A DNA stretch of 64,000 nt from Tubiluchus corallicola (GCA_030141605.1 JAQGDQ010000003.1:949501-1013500), one strand, 5' to 3'. Shown: positions 1 through 12,550, numbered from the stretch's first letter. Notes: generated by a model from the letters alone, not told the origin. Numbers and translations are program-made.

Positions 1-507
1 CAGGATGCACAAGGTCCTCTTTAATTCTGGTAGCCAAGCTAAATATTTTTTATATTGTGTGCTAACGTGTAGAGTTTGAGTGCTTTTTACTTGCATAAAT
101 TTTTTAATAGTGTTTTGCTTGTTGTGGAAAATGAATATTACCGTATTGCAGTATCTAAACGGTTGTACCTGTTTTGTTAATATCTAACGTGCACTTTAAC
201 TCCAGCCGATGTTCCAAAAATTTATACGTATTTCATGCTAAAGAGTAAAGTCGTGTCAAGCCAGACTGTGTGTGCTGACTATGTTCGAGATATTTTCTCC
301 AACTTTCTTTATCAAAAAATATAGGTTTCAATATTGTGCAGATTAGTGTTAATAAGTTAATAAGCAACAGAGAATTGCACACAAAATTGGTGATTATTGT
401 TACAAAGGTCCAAGAGTCACATCTGCCATAGATGTCACAACTTTACTGTGCTGTACTGTCATTGCTGAGGGGAAATGATGTTACCAGAGTTTTGTGAATT
501 ATTTCAG

Positions 508-3500
508 GTCGACTCATATTCGACAACTTGAAGAAGTCTATAGCTTATACTCTTACTAGCAACATTCCGGAAATCACCCCATTCTTAGTATTTATTATTG
601 CTAATGTGCCTTTGCCATTGGGAACAATCACAATCCTGTGTATTGATTTGGGCACGGACCTTGTACCAGCCATTTCTTTTGCTTACGAGCCAGCGGAGAG
701 CGATATTATGAAGCGAAAACCGCGAGATCCTATACACGATAGATTGGTAAGAAAACATACGCGCATGTCGTAATTGTCAATGGACAAATTGTGGTTCATT
801 TTGACGTGAACCTCTCTCGGTCTGCAATTATCTGGCCACAACTGTATCTAGACATATTCAGGTCACACTGTAATATATGTGCAAACTTGTATCTGAAGAG
901 TTGCAATCGTTGGAATTTAAGTAAGTAACCCATTGCTAAAATTTTTACATAATTCTGCTTTTATAAAACATAAACAAGGCAAAAATTTAGCTTTTAATAT
1001 GTTGTTAGTAGCGAGCTATTTTTTACCATTTAGGTGAATGAGAGGTTGATATCTATGGCATACGGGCAAATCGGCTTCATGCAAGCAACTGCTGGCTTCT
1101 TTGTCTATTTTGTAATAATGGGCGAGAATGGCTTCTATTCGAGCTTATTAACTGGTCTTCGAGCACCGTGGGATACTAGAACCTTAAACAACTTGGAGGA
1201 CTCATATGGACAGGAATGGGTAAGTGTTGCCCAATGTTAGCTAATGTTGGTTAGTTACTAAAGACACTGAAACGTAAATCGTGGTTATATATTATTTATT
1301 TTTGATCTCTTATATTGGGAAAAGCGCTGTGGTTGAGTGGTAGATTGCTTGGTTACCGCTCCAGCGTTTCTAGGTTCGAATCCAACTCAGCATTTTTCGA
1401 GCCATTTCCCCATTCTTGACTGCCTCTCAGCCTTAATCTGGTCATGTACTTGGGGAAGAAAGGCGGTCGTGCAATGGATTGTGTGCGAAAGTTACGAATG
1501 TAGATGCCGTATACATTAAGCCCACGTCTTTAAGCGTGGGACAATTCTCTCTTCTTCTTATTCTTTTCCTTCTCTTTTTGCTTCTTCGTGAAACTAAAAA
1601 AACCAAAGATAAATTTTCATAAGTGTTCGACCACCTGAAGCCATTGCTCGCTTTCTCTTTTTGGTTTGGTTGTTGTAGTCTTTATTTAAATAATCTTTGT
1701 TCATTGCTTAATTATTTCATTCTTTTTATCTGTACGTCTTCATTTTCTCCACTCACTTTTTATTTCGTTTCATTGCTCCTTTCTTCATCCGTTTGCTCTT
1801 TTTTCCACCTTTTTTTTTTCTTTCCCTTCCTTCCTTTTCTAATGTTTACCTGTCATGCCGTTTCACTTAGTCACTTACAGTGCCTGGGCAACAAGCTATA
1901 GCTTTTAAGTAAATTAAAGATAATTACGATATTTGTGTTTGTGTTTCAGTCGTTTCACAATCGCAAGATATTGGAATACACTTGTCATACGGCCTTCTTT
2001 ATATCGATTGTTATTGTGCAATGGGCTGATCTTATCATTTGTAAAACAAGAAGAAATTCTATTCTTCAACAAGGAATGAAGTAAGTTCTTCTCTATGACA
2101 GAGTAACAAAGCTCGCGTAACTGAGCTGTAAAATAAGCTTTCAAGAATAGCAAAATTATTTAGCTAATTGCGTTCAGGATTTTCTATTGCTAAAATTTTT
2201 TTCCGTCCCTGCCTATCGCTGACGCTAAACCTTTTACGAATTTTGTGTTCCAGGTTGTACTATATATATATGTCCTACAATTCAAAAGCAATTTTACCAA
2301 TTTCTGCATTTCCTATAATTACATTGATTTCGTTTTGCTTAATGTAAAATTTGATACGCCAGCTGTACATGCATGATTTCTTTTCTAATTTATTTATTTT
2401 TCTCTTTTCCAGAAACGGGGTTTGTAATTTCGCCTTGGTGTTTGAAACATGTCTGGCTGCTTTCATGACATACTGTCCAGGGCTGGACAACGGGCTCAAT
2501 ATGTATCCCATTGAGTAAGTTTAAAGTGACTTTAAATTATAAAAACAGTTACTTTAGTATAGTCATTTTACCAACAACTGTGTAATCGCTTGATATAAGT
2601 ATTTCCTGCAAAAACTCAGGTCAGTATACCTGTTTAGACCTGTGTAACCCAGGGCTGGATTAAGACGTCAAGAGGCCCTAAGCACCGAAAAGGTTACGGC
2701 TCCCATATAATTCAGAATAAAAACAATAACTGGAAAATGAAATTATATTTTCAAATCTTTATTTTTATCTTTCAATTATCTTTCGAAATGAAAAAAATTG
2801 ATTTATTGACAGTAAATGGCATCAGTTTTACGCAGCATAAAAAGTGATATTAGATTAAAAATACTTACTTGAAATATATTATGACACATTATATAATAAA
2901 TCATATGAGTCGGGACCAGCTCATGCAGGCTATTCAGCAGCCAGAATGTCGATGCCCATCCGTATCGTTATGTTGTACACAAACACAGAGACCGCCACGC
3001 ATATTCCGGTAACGCGGTGTGTTTTACTTTTGGCTAATTATCCGATATAAAAAAAACTGTGTGGGCTCCTATCCCATGCTTTGTAGTTAATTCAGGACTG
3101 AGTACAGGTTAATCCATTAATGGTTTATCAAAAGAGGCGGAAATACGAAATGAAATACATTTACAAATTGACACCCTCAGCCCACATGCAATTTTTATTT
3201 GATGATTATTACTTGTATTCACAACAAGTGGGAGTGTATAGTTTGATCTCAGCTAAATAATGATAATGAACATTTATAAAACGCAGAAATGTGAAGCTTT
3301 CCCTACAAAGTAAGCGCAAAGGTAAAGGAAATATGCATACCATTTTATTTAATTTTCACATATTATATTATGCAGTAGTGACAATAAAGACGAAAGATAG
3401 TATATCTAGTGATAGAAACAAGAGTATCCCAAGAATTTATGCTAGACGATAGTATTTATCACTTACTCACCGGTAAATTAACCTACTTTATTAACACATT

Positions 3501-3648
3501 ACCTGTTAACATTAACTTTACTTGCAGGTTTTGGTGGTGGCTTCCTGCAATGAGCTTCAGTTTGTTGATTTTCTTTTATGATGAAACCCGAAGGTTTATA
3601 CTCCGACGGAATCCGGGTGGATGGGTGGAAAGAGAAACATATTATTAG
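508..3648 (+). CDS. ATP1A: Na+/K+-ATPase alpha subunit, 3' five exons (partial)
   Basis: Catalytic alpha subunit of the plasma-membrane sodium pump, a P-type ATPase exchanging 3 Na+ for 2 K+. Five exons are visible: 508-746, 1034-1219, 1950-2080, 2413-2514 and 3528-3648, with AG/GT sites and consistent phases. They encode the last ~264 residues, M5 to the C-terminus. M5-M6 includes [13 protein letters not shown] and CIDLGTD, which carry cation-site residues. [37 protein letters not shown] and [11 protein letters not shown] follow. The terminal Tyr-Tyr pair, which in this family caps the third Na+ site, is intact. Length and order match animal alpha subunits. No frameshift is seen. The N-terminal exons must lie left of the window, since position 508 follows an intron acceptor. 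Identification is near certain; which alpha paralogue it is cannot be told. Confidence 0.97.
1322..1600 (+). repeat. tRNA-derived SINE in a Na+/K+-ATPase intron
   Basis: It has a Pol III promoter layout: A box TGGTTGAGTGG at 1330-1340 and a perfect B box GGTTCGAATCC at 1373-1383, tRNA-like spacing. A non-tRNA body of ~140 bp follows, ending in a short stem: CCCACG at 1521-1526 pairs with CGTGGG at 1535-1540. A pyrimidine-rich tail follows to about 1600. There is no intact tRNA fold with an acceptor stem, so it is a SINE rather than a tRNA gene. The borders are approximate because I see no clear target duplication. It lies between the 2nd and 3rd visible ATPase exons. Confidence 0.7.
2650..3130. 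mobile_element. hAT-like MITE fragment (left end only)
   Basis: It starts with CAGGGCTGGATTAAGAC followed by AGGCCCTAAGC, the terminal pattern of a widespread class of hAT-derived MITEs. It is similar to the CAGGGCCGGATTTACC end of the complete element at 33213-33411. No matching inverted right end was found before the next ATPase exon, so the copy is truncated or diverged. The right border is a guess. It lies in the last ATPase intron. Confidence 0.35.
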
Positions 3649-3797
3649 TAGAATTTCCCTGTTGTCAGAATTTTACAGACGCACAATAGAAACTGCTTGT
3701 AAGACTAGCAAAACAAAAATATTCATCAAAAATGGGGAGTTTATTTTTGTAACGTTATTTAATATTTCTTTAAGCTTAATAACTAGTAGCAAAATAT

Positions 3798-3803
3798 AAT
3801 AAA
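3798..3803 (+). terminator. polyadenylation signal of the Na+/K+-ATPase gene
   Basis: Canonical AATAAA, 150 bp after the TAG stop at 3646-3648, on the same strand and followed by AT-rich sequence. It is the first AATAAA after the stop, so it is the likely 3' end of the transcript. Confidence 0.55.
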
Positions 3804-6800
3804 CAAATAATTAGGGCCCACTAATGTTTTCTCCAAATATGGTAAGAATGTTTTAAGTGCACTTGCAACCATATATACAGCCGTAAAAAATTGGATAGGC
3901 CTACATCTCTGAATTATTTATAGCATATATACAGATGTTTGCATATTGCAGCATTACTGATATTGTAATTAAAATGAATGTTCGAATTTCCAAATTTCCA
4001 CACAAATTTTGCTATTAGAATCTGGTTCAGCACGTCTTTCATCAAGGCAGCAGGGTAGGTTTAACCCAGGTTTACCAGCTTAAGGAGAACTGCATTCAAA
4101 AGATATGATATTTTGAGTTTTGAAGTAAAGGAAACTTTGTCTGCAAACAAAGGAATGAAAAATTATGTTAAAAACCACTGACGTGTGCAAGGAATTAGTT
4201 TATAATTAAAGTTTAAGTCCCAGCAATCTGTAGCTATAATATTGTGATAAATTACATTGATGCTTTTTTTATTTTCAAGTAGTGAGATGCCAATAAAAAT
4301 TAGTTTTGTATGTTTTTGTTGTAAATTAAAATGAGCGATATAACAATCAGATTTAGCTTGTAGTAATGTAACATCCTATCTATTATATAGTTTATAGTTG
4401 ATTAGACCCTAAACTGTATAAATAAAACATACTTTAGCGCCAAAATGATCAATTATGATCAATCGACGGTCTTAGGAGTGGAGATCTGCCAACGAGTTTT
4501 CAAGCTGCTGTGTGGGATAGAACTAGCGCCCACTGGATAGTCCTTGAATATGCCTAGTCTGAGAATGCCATAAAACTACTCATTATACTTTACTGCAATC
4601 TATTAAGCGGTTGCAAACTTTTAAAGAGATTTATCAGCTGGTCACCTCTAATGGTCGATCAGCTAAGTTGACAGTGATCTTAAAAACGACTTTTGTCGCT
4701 TTATCGAGATTTCAATAACGATTTTCTGAACTCTAATTTGGTTGACGCATCTCCAACTGAAGTCTGGATAATTACCGACTGAAATTTTGGTATTATTTTG
4801 TTTGCATAGTAATGACTGAAGAAATAAATAATAGTTAGCGACATTATTAGTTTTTTCCATAAAAGCTAGTTGGTGAGCAAGAATTCGCTGGACAGTTGAG
4901 AGAGTTAGCAATCTAAAACTGGTCACAGCTGAAAATAGCGCATGTGATGGAATTTTTGTCGATTCAGTAGTTGTAATTGGATGACCAGAGTTGGTCGGTA
5001 GCGGCTAGACTAAAGTAACAGTTGCTCGAATTACATTTCACAACATCATTTAGTACGTATGTTAGTGGTATAACAGACAATGATAGCTTTGGTAAGGTGT
5101 TCAGTTTTTAGCAATTATATTTTAGTAATCGTGTAAATAAATAGTGTTTAAATCAATCGTTACGCGTTTCCTGTGTGTTTTCAACGTAGGCCTATAATTT
5201 CTTGTTGGTAGACAAGAAACAGCTTTAAAATAGTAACTGGTGATTTATTATTTATCCAAAAAATCTATTCATTCATGTAGGTTTAAATAATTACATTTCG
5301 CGTTGTAATCGTTTCTCAATTTAATAATTGTTTTAAGCAGCTATATTTCTATAATCTATGCAATAATTTAATTAATGGCTATATGATAAAAGTGTTTATA
5401 GTAAGCTGAGTAATATGCTTTAAACTACTGGCGTTTTTGCATTCAAAAATGTTCTACGTAATTATAATGTAGTCTCGTTTATTTTGTTAATTATGCACGT
5501 GGCTATGTAATTAGGTCTTGGGAAGTTCAATACCACAATAAATATTATTAAGTTTTAAATAACGTCAGTTAAATGTATTTATGATACATCTTTGTTATAC
5601 ATGAATTTTGCGCCGGTTTCTTAGTTTTTGTGATGAATGCTACCGTCGAAGAATATTACGGTGATGAAGCAGGACCTGTTGGGTGACTGCAATTGAAAAA
5701 AATGAAAGTGATCGTATTTTTTAAATTCTCTCTCTTTGTGTGTGTGTCGCTTCCTCTCTTGCGCTCTCTTTCTCCCTGTCTGTCTGTCTGTTTTCTTATT
5801 TCTTTCTCGTATATGCATGAGAGGAAATGGTGCTGACCAGTAACAATCAGTAGTAGTGTCCGTAATCAGTGGGAATGAGTGGCTTATTGGTATAAGTAAC
5901 CATGACCTACCTGTAGGACTAGGTGACTCAACTTTTTTCTACGCATAATCAAAGACGTGTTCAATGATTTGGACACATCCGCTATCCCCAAGTAAGCCTT
6001 TTTTCCAATAATGTAACATAAGTTTGTTGGAATAACACAATGTGACGCAGCATTTATTTATTTGGTACCAGAACAACAACAACAACGTATTTAGTATTGA
6101 ATAGAATGGAGAGCCATAAAACCAAGTCCTGCATAAAGTGCAAAAGATAATTATTCTAACACAAACAGCGTGCACTGCATCGCAGTTTGAATCTAATAAG
6201 GCGAGGGTGAACAGTCGAGTGATACAGACTTATGCTTCGCGTTCAAAGTTAAGCAATGCCGAGGCGATCATTGGTTAGTTCATGACAGCCTGCGTTCGAT
6301 ACTCGCACTGGGAAATTTAATTTGCTATATTGCTTGTGACTTTTTACCTCAATAAGGGAGGATGTATATCATCCGAATATTGGCAAGACACCTCTGGCAA
6401 TCCAGTGGCTCATACTGTCCACGTATGCTCATAAAAATTCTCAATATTTAAATTATAACAATATGCATCAGTAGATTTTTTATTTAAGTTTTCAACGCAT
6501 TTTTGCGCTAGCCGTACTTGGTTTGCCACCTTTTTTGTCACTCAGTGCTACCCACTGATCCATATCAATTACGTAGTGTCTTTGTGGCTATATAATTAAC
6601 ATCTATTGAAGTGTGTGTACCAGTTCCATACAGTGAGCATTAATTAAACAGTTAAAGATGTCTTTTTAAAGATAGCAAAAATGTCTTTTTTTAATATGAT
6701 CAACAATAGCTCATATTAATCAACAAAACTTTATTTGTACTTTACACTACACAAGAATATTCCACGTAATACTTTTTCCCAAAATTGACCACTTATAACA

Positions 6801-7083
6801 ACTTTCGATACTTTTGGGATTCAGGACTCTAGCAACAATATGTCTGTATGAGATATGTATAGTTTGTCCAACCTATTTCATTGTGAGTTCAGGAGACATT
6901 TTCCTAATTTTACAAGACGCTAAAACATGGCGATTTACAAACTACATGAGTAGTACTAGAATAATTCCCGGTTGAACAATGATAAAACGTAGAAAAAATT
7001 ATTCATTTGAAGCTGAGTCATCAATGATAACAAGGAACACCATCAAGTATCAAGTATTAGTTCTCCTAGGTTACAAAAGTAAC
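3804..7083. other. intergenic; no gene recognised
   Basis: Between the ATPase poly(A) signal and the 3' end of the next minus-strand gene. Short open frames here lack splice-site support or recognisable protein features. Contents are a 5S-derived SINE relic near 6238-6420, a pyrimidine-rich stretch around 5728-5810, and AT-rich sequence. Confidence 0.6.
6238..6425 (+). repeat. 5S rRNA-derived SINE relic
   Basis: AGTTAAGCAATGCCGAGGCG starting at about 6247, followed by a GATCATTGGTTAGTTCATGAC-like run, parallels the internal promoter half of 5S rRNA (GTTAAGCAACGTCGGGC, then GGTTAGTACTTGGATGGGTGACC). A CGTTCGATACTCGC stretch follows. The 5' part of 5S is not convincing, so it is a SINE-type derivative or pseudogene, not a functional 5S gene. 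Similar relics are at about 18211-18365 and 41735-41825. Confidence 0.5.
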
Positions 7084-7089
7084 TTTATT
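7084..7089 (-). terminator. polyadenylation signal of the 7.4-8.5 kb secreted-protein gene
   Basis: TTTATT on the plus strand reads AATAAA on the minus strand, 312 bp downstream of the TAA stop at 7401-7403. Confidence 0.45.
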
Positions 7090-7400
7090 TACAGATGACA
7101 ACGCAAAGCATTTTGTACATAGCTTATTTCGGCTAGTGTTAAATTGATTATAATGGAGAATACTTGAAACCTTAAGAGCTGTGGAATACTTACACAGTTA
7201 TTAAATAACCATTTCATTGCATGATAACATTCAAAGTCGTTAATGTTAATTTTATAACAATTTAAATTCAGTAATTTTGTTAAAGATGTACATACAGAAA
7301 ACAATGTATTAAAATAAAATCAAAACGTTAACAATAATTACATCTGACATCTCAACGAGACCACTTTTGGAATTTTCTGAACAAGGGCAGCCTTCTCCGA

Positions 7401-8093
7401 TTACCATGTGTGGAGGTATGCGTTACCCGGTATTCCTAGTTTCCGGTACAAGTGAGATCCATAAGGTAGATACGTTTGATGAAATTGGTGTGGAAATATT
7501 GGCGAATGGACGTGATCATACGGAAATCTCACTCCATCAACTCGATAGTGCAGTGTCTGTTGTGAGTTGTAACCTCCACCGCCACCGCTGCCTGTAAATG
7601 AGAAGTCAAATGTTCGTTATTTGACTAATTGACTCGTTTTACCCATTCAATAATTATTATGGATATAATTATAAAGCAACAAACATTTTATATGTTTTGA
7701 TGTTTGTCCCACAATTTTTCATAGCGTTTACTCTACCAGGATAAACTAGTGTGGGAGAAGTTACCATTTAACTAAAAAAAAACTTTCATTCATTCTCCTC
7801 TGCCATGGAACAAACTATACGTGTCCACGTGTTTTATGTACATATCCATTGTCGTTAAATAATTAACAATTGCTTTTTAGTGCTATAATTCAATTTCCGG
7901 TGTGACGACTGCTCACAAGCTATTTCTAACAATATTATTATTAAAAAGTCCCGCAATAAAAAATTGAAAAGCGCGACAGTTTAGAAATTCAATCACCTCT
8001 GCATTACCTTCAATTCTTCATACCTACTATTGTACTAAACACGTCCGTTACTTACATGGTATTCTTACTATTATGTTATTAGTTATCTTTTGT

Positions 8094-8162
<69 letters not shown>

Positions 8163-8460
8163 TGTGGTTAATATGTGATTATGTTAGAAATGATTTTCTG
8201 CAATTTGAAAAAAGTGTGGTATTTCAGTACAGCAGTGTATGCTATATACATTGCTGTACTAAAATACCACACTTTTTCAAATTCGTTTATTGCGATTCTT
8301 TTTTATCAAGTTCTGTTTTGTCATGAAACAGTTAATAACAGTCATGTCATAACAATTCCGTTGGTACTACATTTAAAATATAGAGCAGCAGTAGTTGACA
8401 CTTACCGTAGGCCAAGCAAGCCAATAGAAGGCACAAGCTCAAAGTTAAAAGCCACTTCAT
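7401..8460 (-). CDS. small secreted His/Tyr/Pro-rich protein (81 aa), stand-alone module
   Basis: Two exons: 8460-8406 (55 nt, ATG at 8458-8460, donor G|gtaagt, phase 1) and 7591-7401 (acceptor tttacag|G). They sum to 246 nt, 81 residues. Residues 1-19 form a textbook signal peptide (Met-Lys-Trp, a Leu/Cys/Ala-rich core, then AYG). The mature chain opens with a Gly5 run and has no cysteine, seven His, seven Tyr and several Pro. Residues 32-81 form a module with GVRFPYD, FHQTYLPYGSH and LGIPGN, ending YLHTW. This module matches the C-terminus of the DOMON protein at 12551-16815 at 39 of 50 positions. The function is unknown; secretion is inferred from the signal peptide. Metal or surface binding through the histidines is possible, but that is inference. 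A family name cannot be given. Confidence 0.85.
8095..8158. repeat. (CT)n microsatellite
   Basis: About 32 uninterrupted CT units in the intron of the 7401-8460 gene. Apparent Ser-Leu open frames here are repeat artefacts. Confidence 0.97.
8201..8284. repeat. near-perfect 84-bp hairpin (MITE or miRNA-like) in an intron
   Basis: The left arm 8202-8234 and right arm 8251-8283 are reverse complements over about 33 bp, with one indel in an A-run and one C/T difference, around a ~15-nt loop. The arms contain GTGTGGTATTT and AGTACAGCA. The hairpin lies in the intron of the 7401-8460 gene, close to a (CT)n tract. Its size equals a pre-miRNA, but the near-complete complementarity equally fits a foldback MITE. 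No clear target duplication is seen. Confidence 0.85.
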
Positions 8461-10039
8461 TGTTCACGAGTTATCTGTCAACGGCTTCTGAAGACAAAGT
8501 GACAATTTTTCGACAGTTTCACAACCTACATAGCAGCAGATGACATCATTGTTACAGTTCAGTAAAGCTGATGAGATTGGATGACTTATCTAGGTCTTTC
8601 ATGATCATAATGCCAATTTAAATTTTATTGATGCGCGTTGATGATTCTGTCGTTCTGTCAATTTTTGTTTTTGTGCCATGGTCAGCTGTAAAAACTTTTA
8701 CGTAATTTTGATGGGTGCAATAAAGTGAAATTACTACCGTAATAATAGTTATTGCACATGTTTCTTTTTGAAACTTCCTAGGCACAATGATTTTTGGTAT
8801 CATGTACTTTACCAACACATATAAGCATATAATAATCTTACAATTGCATGGTCCTTTTCATAAATGCATTAAATCAGTGCAAGACTTATTTCAGTCAGGG
8901 TAATTAATTTACAAATTACGGTTTGTTTGGCTTTCTAGAAACACGTTTCTGCTACACCTAAGGGCTGTTTTTACAGTTACGAAAAGAAAATCTGAGTAGC
9001 TTTTACGTATAATATCGAAATAAAGATACCTCAGAATAGCAGTAAAAAACCGCTGTTCACTTTTACCATAATACCTAGCTCATAATTTTTTGTTCCATTG
9101 ATAGCATATTCTAGTCTGTCATTATAATAACGTAACTTAACATTTAGTTTTCAAGTGAAAGTGTTTTATAGAGCGTGTAGAACCGCAACGTGACAACAAT
9201 GTAAATTATAAAATCTGAGTTCATCCGAGCCGTGTCATTCCGTGACGATGCTTGTAGCGCGTCCTAAAATTTTATCATTCCGTTTAATCAATATAGGCGA
9301 CAATGATTAAAATCTACATGCTTTTGGTATTGGCCAACTGGCCTACATAAGTTGATGGAAAATATATGAAAGTGAAGGTTAGACAGTTGCTTATTGCGAT
9401 CACGTAGGTGTATCACTGGGACAGTTTTATAATACGCTCAACCTACTCATACCAATTTTGAGTAGCTGGATCGGCACTTGTCAAATTTTGAAGCCTATGA
9501 AAAGCCCGTTTTCACCAGAAAAACTGTTTCCTGAATTTACCAAAAATACTTTTCGTTATATATATATAACGAAACTATATAAATAGTTTTAATGCCAAAT
9601 TGATCGTTCGAATTTTTAGGTCGCACCTTGTTTTTCGCAACTGATTTTATTTTACAAAAAGGTTATTAGTTAACCTAAACTTTAGGTTTGTTTTTAAAGA
9701 AAATATCGGAAAGCATGCACGCATGGTGTGTTTTGGGTCACTTTTACTGGAGTTGTGGTAAAGCGACTTTGTGAGCAAGGCTGAAATTGATTGCTTTTTT
9801 ATACAGATTGACGAAATTCAGCCACATGAGACAAGTAAGAAACTGTGACTAGAAATACAGGTCTTTAGAAATGAAATTCTTAATGATACTTTATTATTGA
9901 TGAAATTAAATTTAATTGAAGCTTTTATTGCAGAATCACATAAAGAATAACAACAGTTCTGCGTAACATATGTGCTATATCACAGCAACAACAAATAATG
10001 GTCCTTGCAAACAACACTTATATACATGTATATATTATA

Positions 10040-10089
10040 CACACACACACGCATGGACGCACGTACGCAGGCACGCACGCACACACACG

Positions 10090-10159
<70 letters not shown>
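10040..10159. repeat. (CA)n microsatellite
   Basis: An imperfect ACGC/ACAC start becomes uninterrupted CA units up to 10159, followed by GATATATATA. Confidence 0.97.
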
Positions 10160-10161
<2 letters not shown>

Positions 10162-10655
10162 TATATATAAGCAATCAGGAGCACAAGATTTTTTATCAAG
10201 ACAGACTGAATACGACAGACACTGTATATAATATTCCAACTATTTTACTCTGAGAGTTTTCGGTACATGATTTCGTGATGGAAAGAGGTATTTGTTCAGA
10301 TTCGTATCGAGAGAATTGAGATTGTAGTTGACAAGAAAACAATTCGCTGATAATCAGACCTATAACTAGTTTGATAATAAAAAATGACGAGCTTGCAATA
10401 CTGTTTGCAGTTTTACAGTGTTGCCTTTTACAATACAGCCACTGATTCTTCATCTAGTGGTGACGATTATCACTGCATCTCGTTATGCCCCTATAGCTCT
10501 TGGGGTGTTCTGGAACTGCAGCAGAAAATTATTCAGATACGGATTCCATCGCTGAACCAGTCTTTGTTGATATCGCCAGCATTGGACATGCAACTCCAGT
10601 ACCCAACAAATCATAAATGTGTAGTTTTACCGACATAACCAGCAGCAAAATAAAG

Positions 10656-10962
10656 GCAGCCACTGATGTCTTCTTGCCTTCAGTGCAGCCACTGATATCC
10701 TCTTGCCTTCGGTGCAACCACTGATGTCTTCTTGTCTTCAGTGCAACCACTGATTTCTTTTTGACTCCGGCGCAGCCACTGATGTCCTCTTGCCTTTAGT
10801 GTAGCCACTGACACCCCTTGCCTTCAGTGCAGCCACTGACGCCCTCTGCCTTCGGTGCTACCACTGATGTCCTCTTGCCTTCAGTGCAGCCACTGACGTC
10901 CTCTGCCTTCAGTGCAGCCACTGACGTACTCTTGCCTGCAGTGGAGCCACTGATGTCATTTT
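10656..10962. repeat. 29-bp minisatellite, about 10.5 units
   Basis: Units follow GCAGCCACTGATGTCCTCTT then GCCTTCAGT, 28-29 bp each, from 10656 to a partial last unit near 10962. Units differ by point changes and single-base gaps. The period is not a multiple of three, so the short frames crossing it are not a repeat protein. Confidence 0.92.
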
Positions 10963-11158
10963 GTGGAAAACTTATTTTCAAAGAACACGAGACCCTCAAT
11001 CTCACCTTGGAAGCTGCATCAGTTTCGTTACGTATCTTTTCGTTACTTTCATTACATATAATAATCTCTGACATATAGATGTAGATTGTTTTTACAGGGG
11101 AGATTAAAGCCCATGGCTTGCCTTGTCTGTTGAATTTAAAGCCGACTTTAAGTAAAGG

Positions 11159-11325
<167 letters not shown>

Positions 11326-12478
11326 CAGCACGTCAAGTCTGTTACCTTCGAAGGATTGCCGTTAAACTGTATTCATCTGTTCCTCGTATTTTTGCGTGTT
11401 GAGTTTGGCATGGATTGAATTTCTGCTGAATAATTTAAATTAATTTCCGGTGAAACTTGCAACTATGACTAACTTATTACAAACTAGTCCATATCAGCTT
11501 AACCGTACTAATATTTTTAAAATTGCAAAAGTAAAAACTGCTGTATAAGAAAAGTTTCTATGTTATCCAATAGTTATTTCAAATCAATGAATATTTTTGT
11601 GCTCGTAACATTTTGCCTCTTAGTTTAACGTGGCCGTCTTTTAGAAGCAGTACCGATAGGAGGGCCGTTTTATGAATAGATTTAACTATGGTGCTTTAAC
11701 AATTTTTTGCGGATGCATGTAAACATTAATTTTGACTAGCTTAGTCTATAGCTATAACAATAAAAATATCACTACATAGGAAAAGACTAGACAACTTCTG
11801 CTGTTTCATTGACAATGCAATAGCATAATTATCAAATATCGTTTCTTGCATAATTATCAAAACCGATAATTGTGATATCGAACAAAACTTATCTCTTTCA
11901 TTCGCAAACTTCATTGTTAATAAAACTTTTGTGAATTGACTACATTCAGTTCTTGCTGATAAAATTACTCGTTAAATTGGAGTTACAAATAAACGTAGAA
12001 TACCATTCCTACAACAAATCGTGTTGCACACATGTCAACATTTAACTTTCGGTTGTTAAATTATGATCAAAATGTGAATTATACTAACAAATGTATTTTT
12101 AAATGATAAAAAATTGCATTCAGAATTGTTGCCAGTGAGTCATATCTCACGCATAAAATATTATTATACAAGAAATATCAATTAAAATCACCAGTTTTAT
12201 TCGTAATTAGGTTTGTCTTTAATTCTCTATTCCATCTTATGTCATTTTTCTAAATTTTCCCTGACCTTACAAGGCATTATTTTACAGATTATGTTACTGA
12301 TTAAAAATTCAATGATCCGCCTAATGAAACTCCAGCGCCGCCTTTCAGAAACGTTTCATTTGGCTATTTCATTGGGTTTGCCGTCTACTGAACAGATCAA
12401 TTATCATCAGTTCATTACTATTTGACTTTGAAAATAAAGTAAAAGGAAGAACAAACAATATGTAAAAAATTAGTGTTA

Positions 12479-12484
12479 TTTATT
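12479..12484 (-). terminator. polyadenylation signal of the DOMON gene
   Basis: TTTATT on plus reads AATAAA on minus, 66 bp past the stop codon at 12551-12553, consistent with a short 3' UTR. Confidence 0.6.
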
Positions 12485-12550
12485 TCACTACAAATTTTTA
12501 ATCAAATTGCTATGAAATAACGAATGTTTAAACATTTATATATGTTGGAT

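Noticed and set aside
1322-1395. Functional tRNA gene
   Set aside because: A and B boxes are good, but no acceptor stem pairs and a non-tRNA body follows; SINE instead.
4663-4926. 87-residue minus-strand frame
   Set aside because: No signal peptide, domain or splice-site support; composition like surrounding AT-rich DNA.
8175-8543. 122-residue plus-strand frame
   Set aside because: It runs through the intronic hairpin and across the signal-peptide exon of the minus-strand gene; chance frame.
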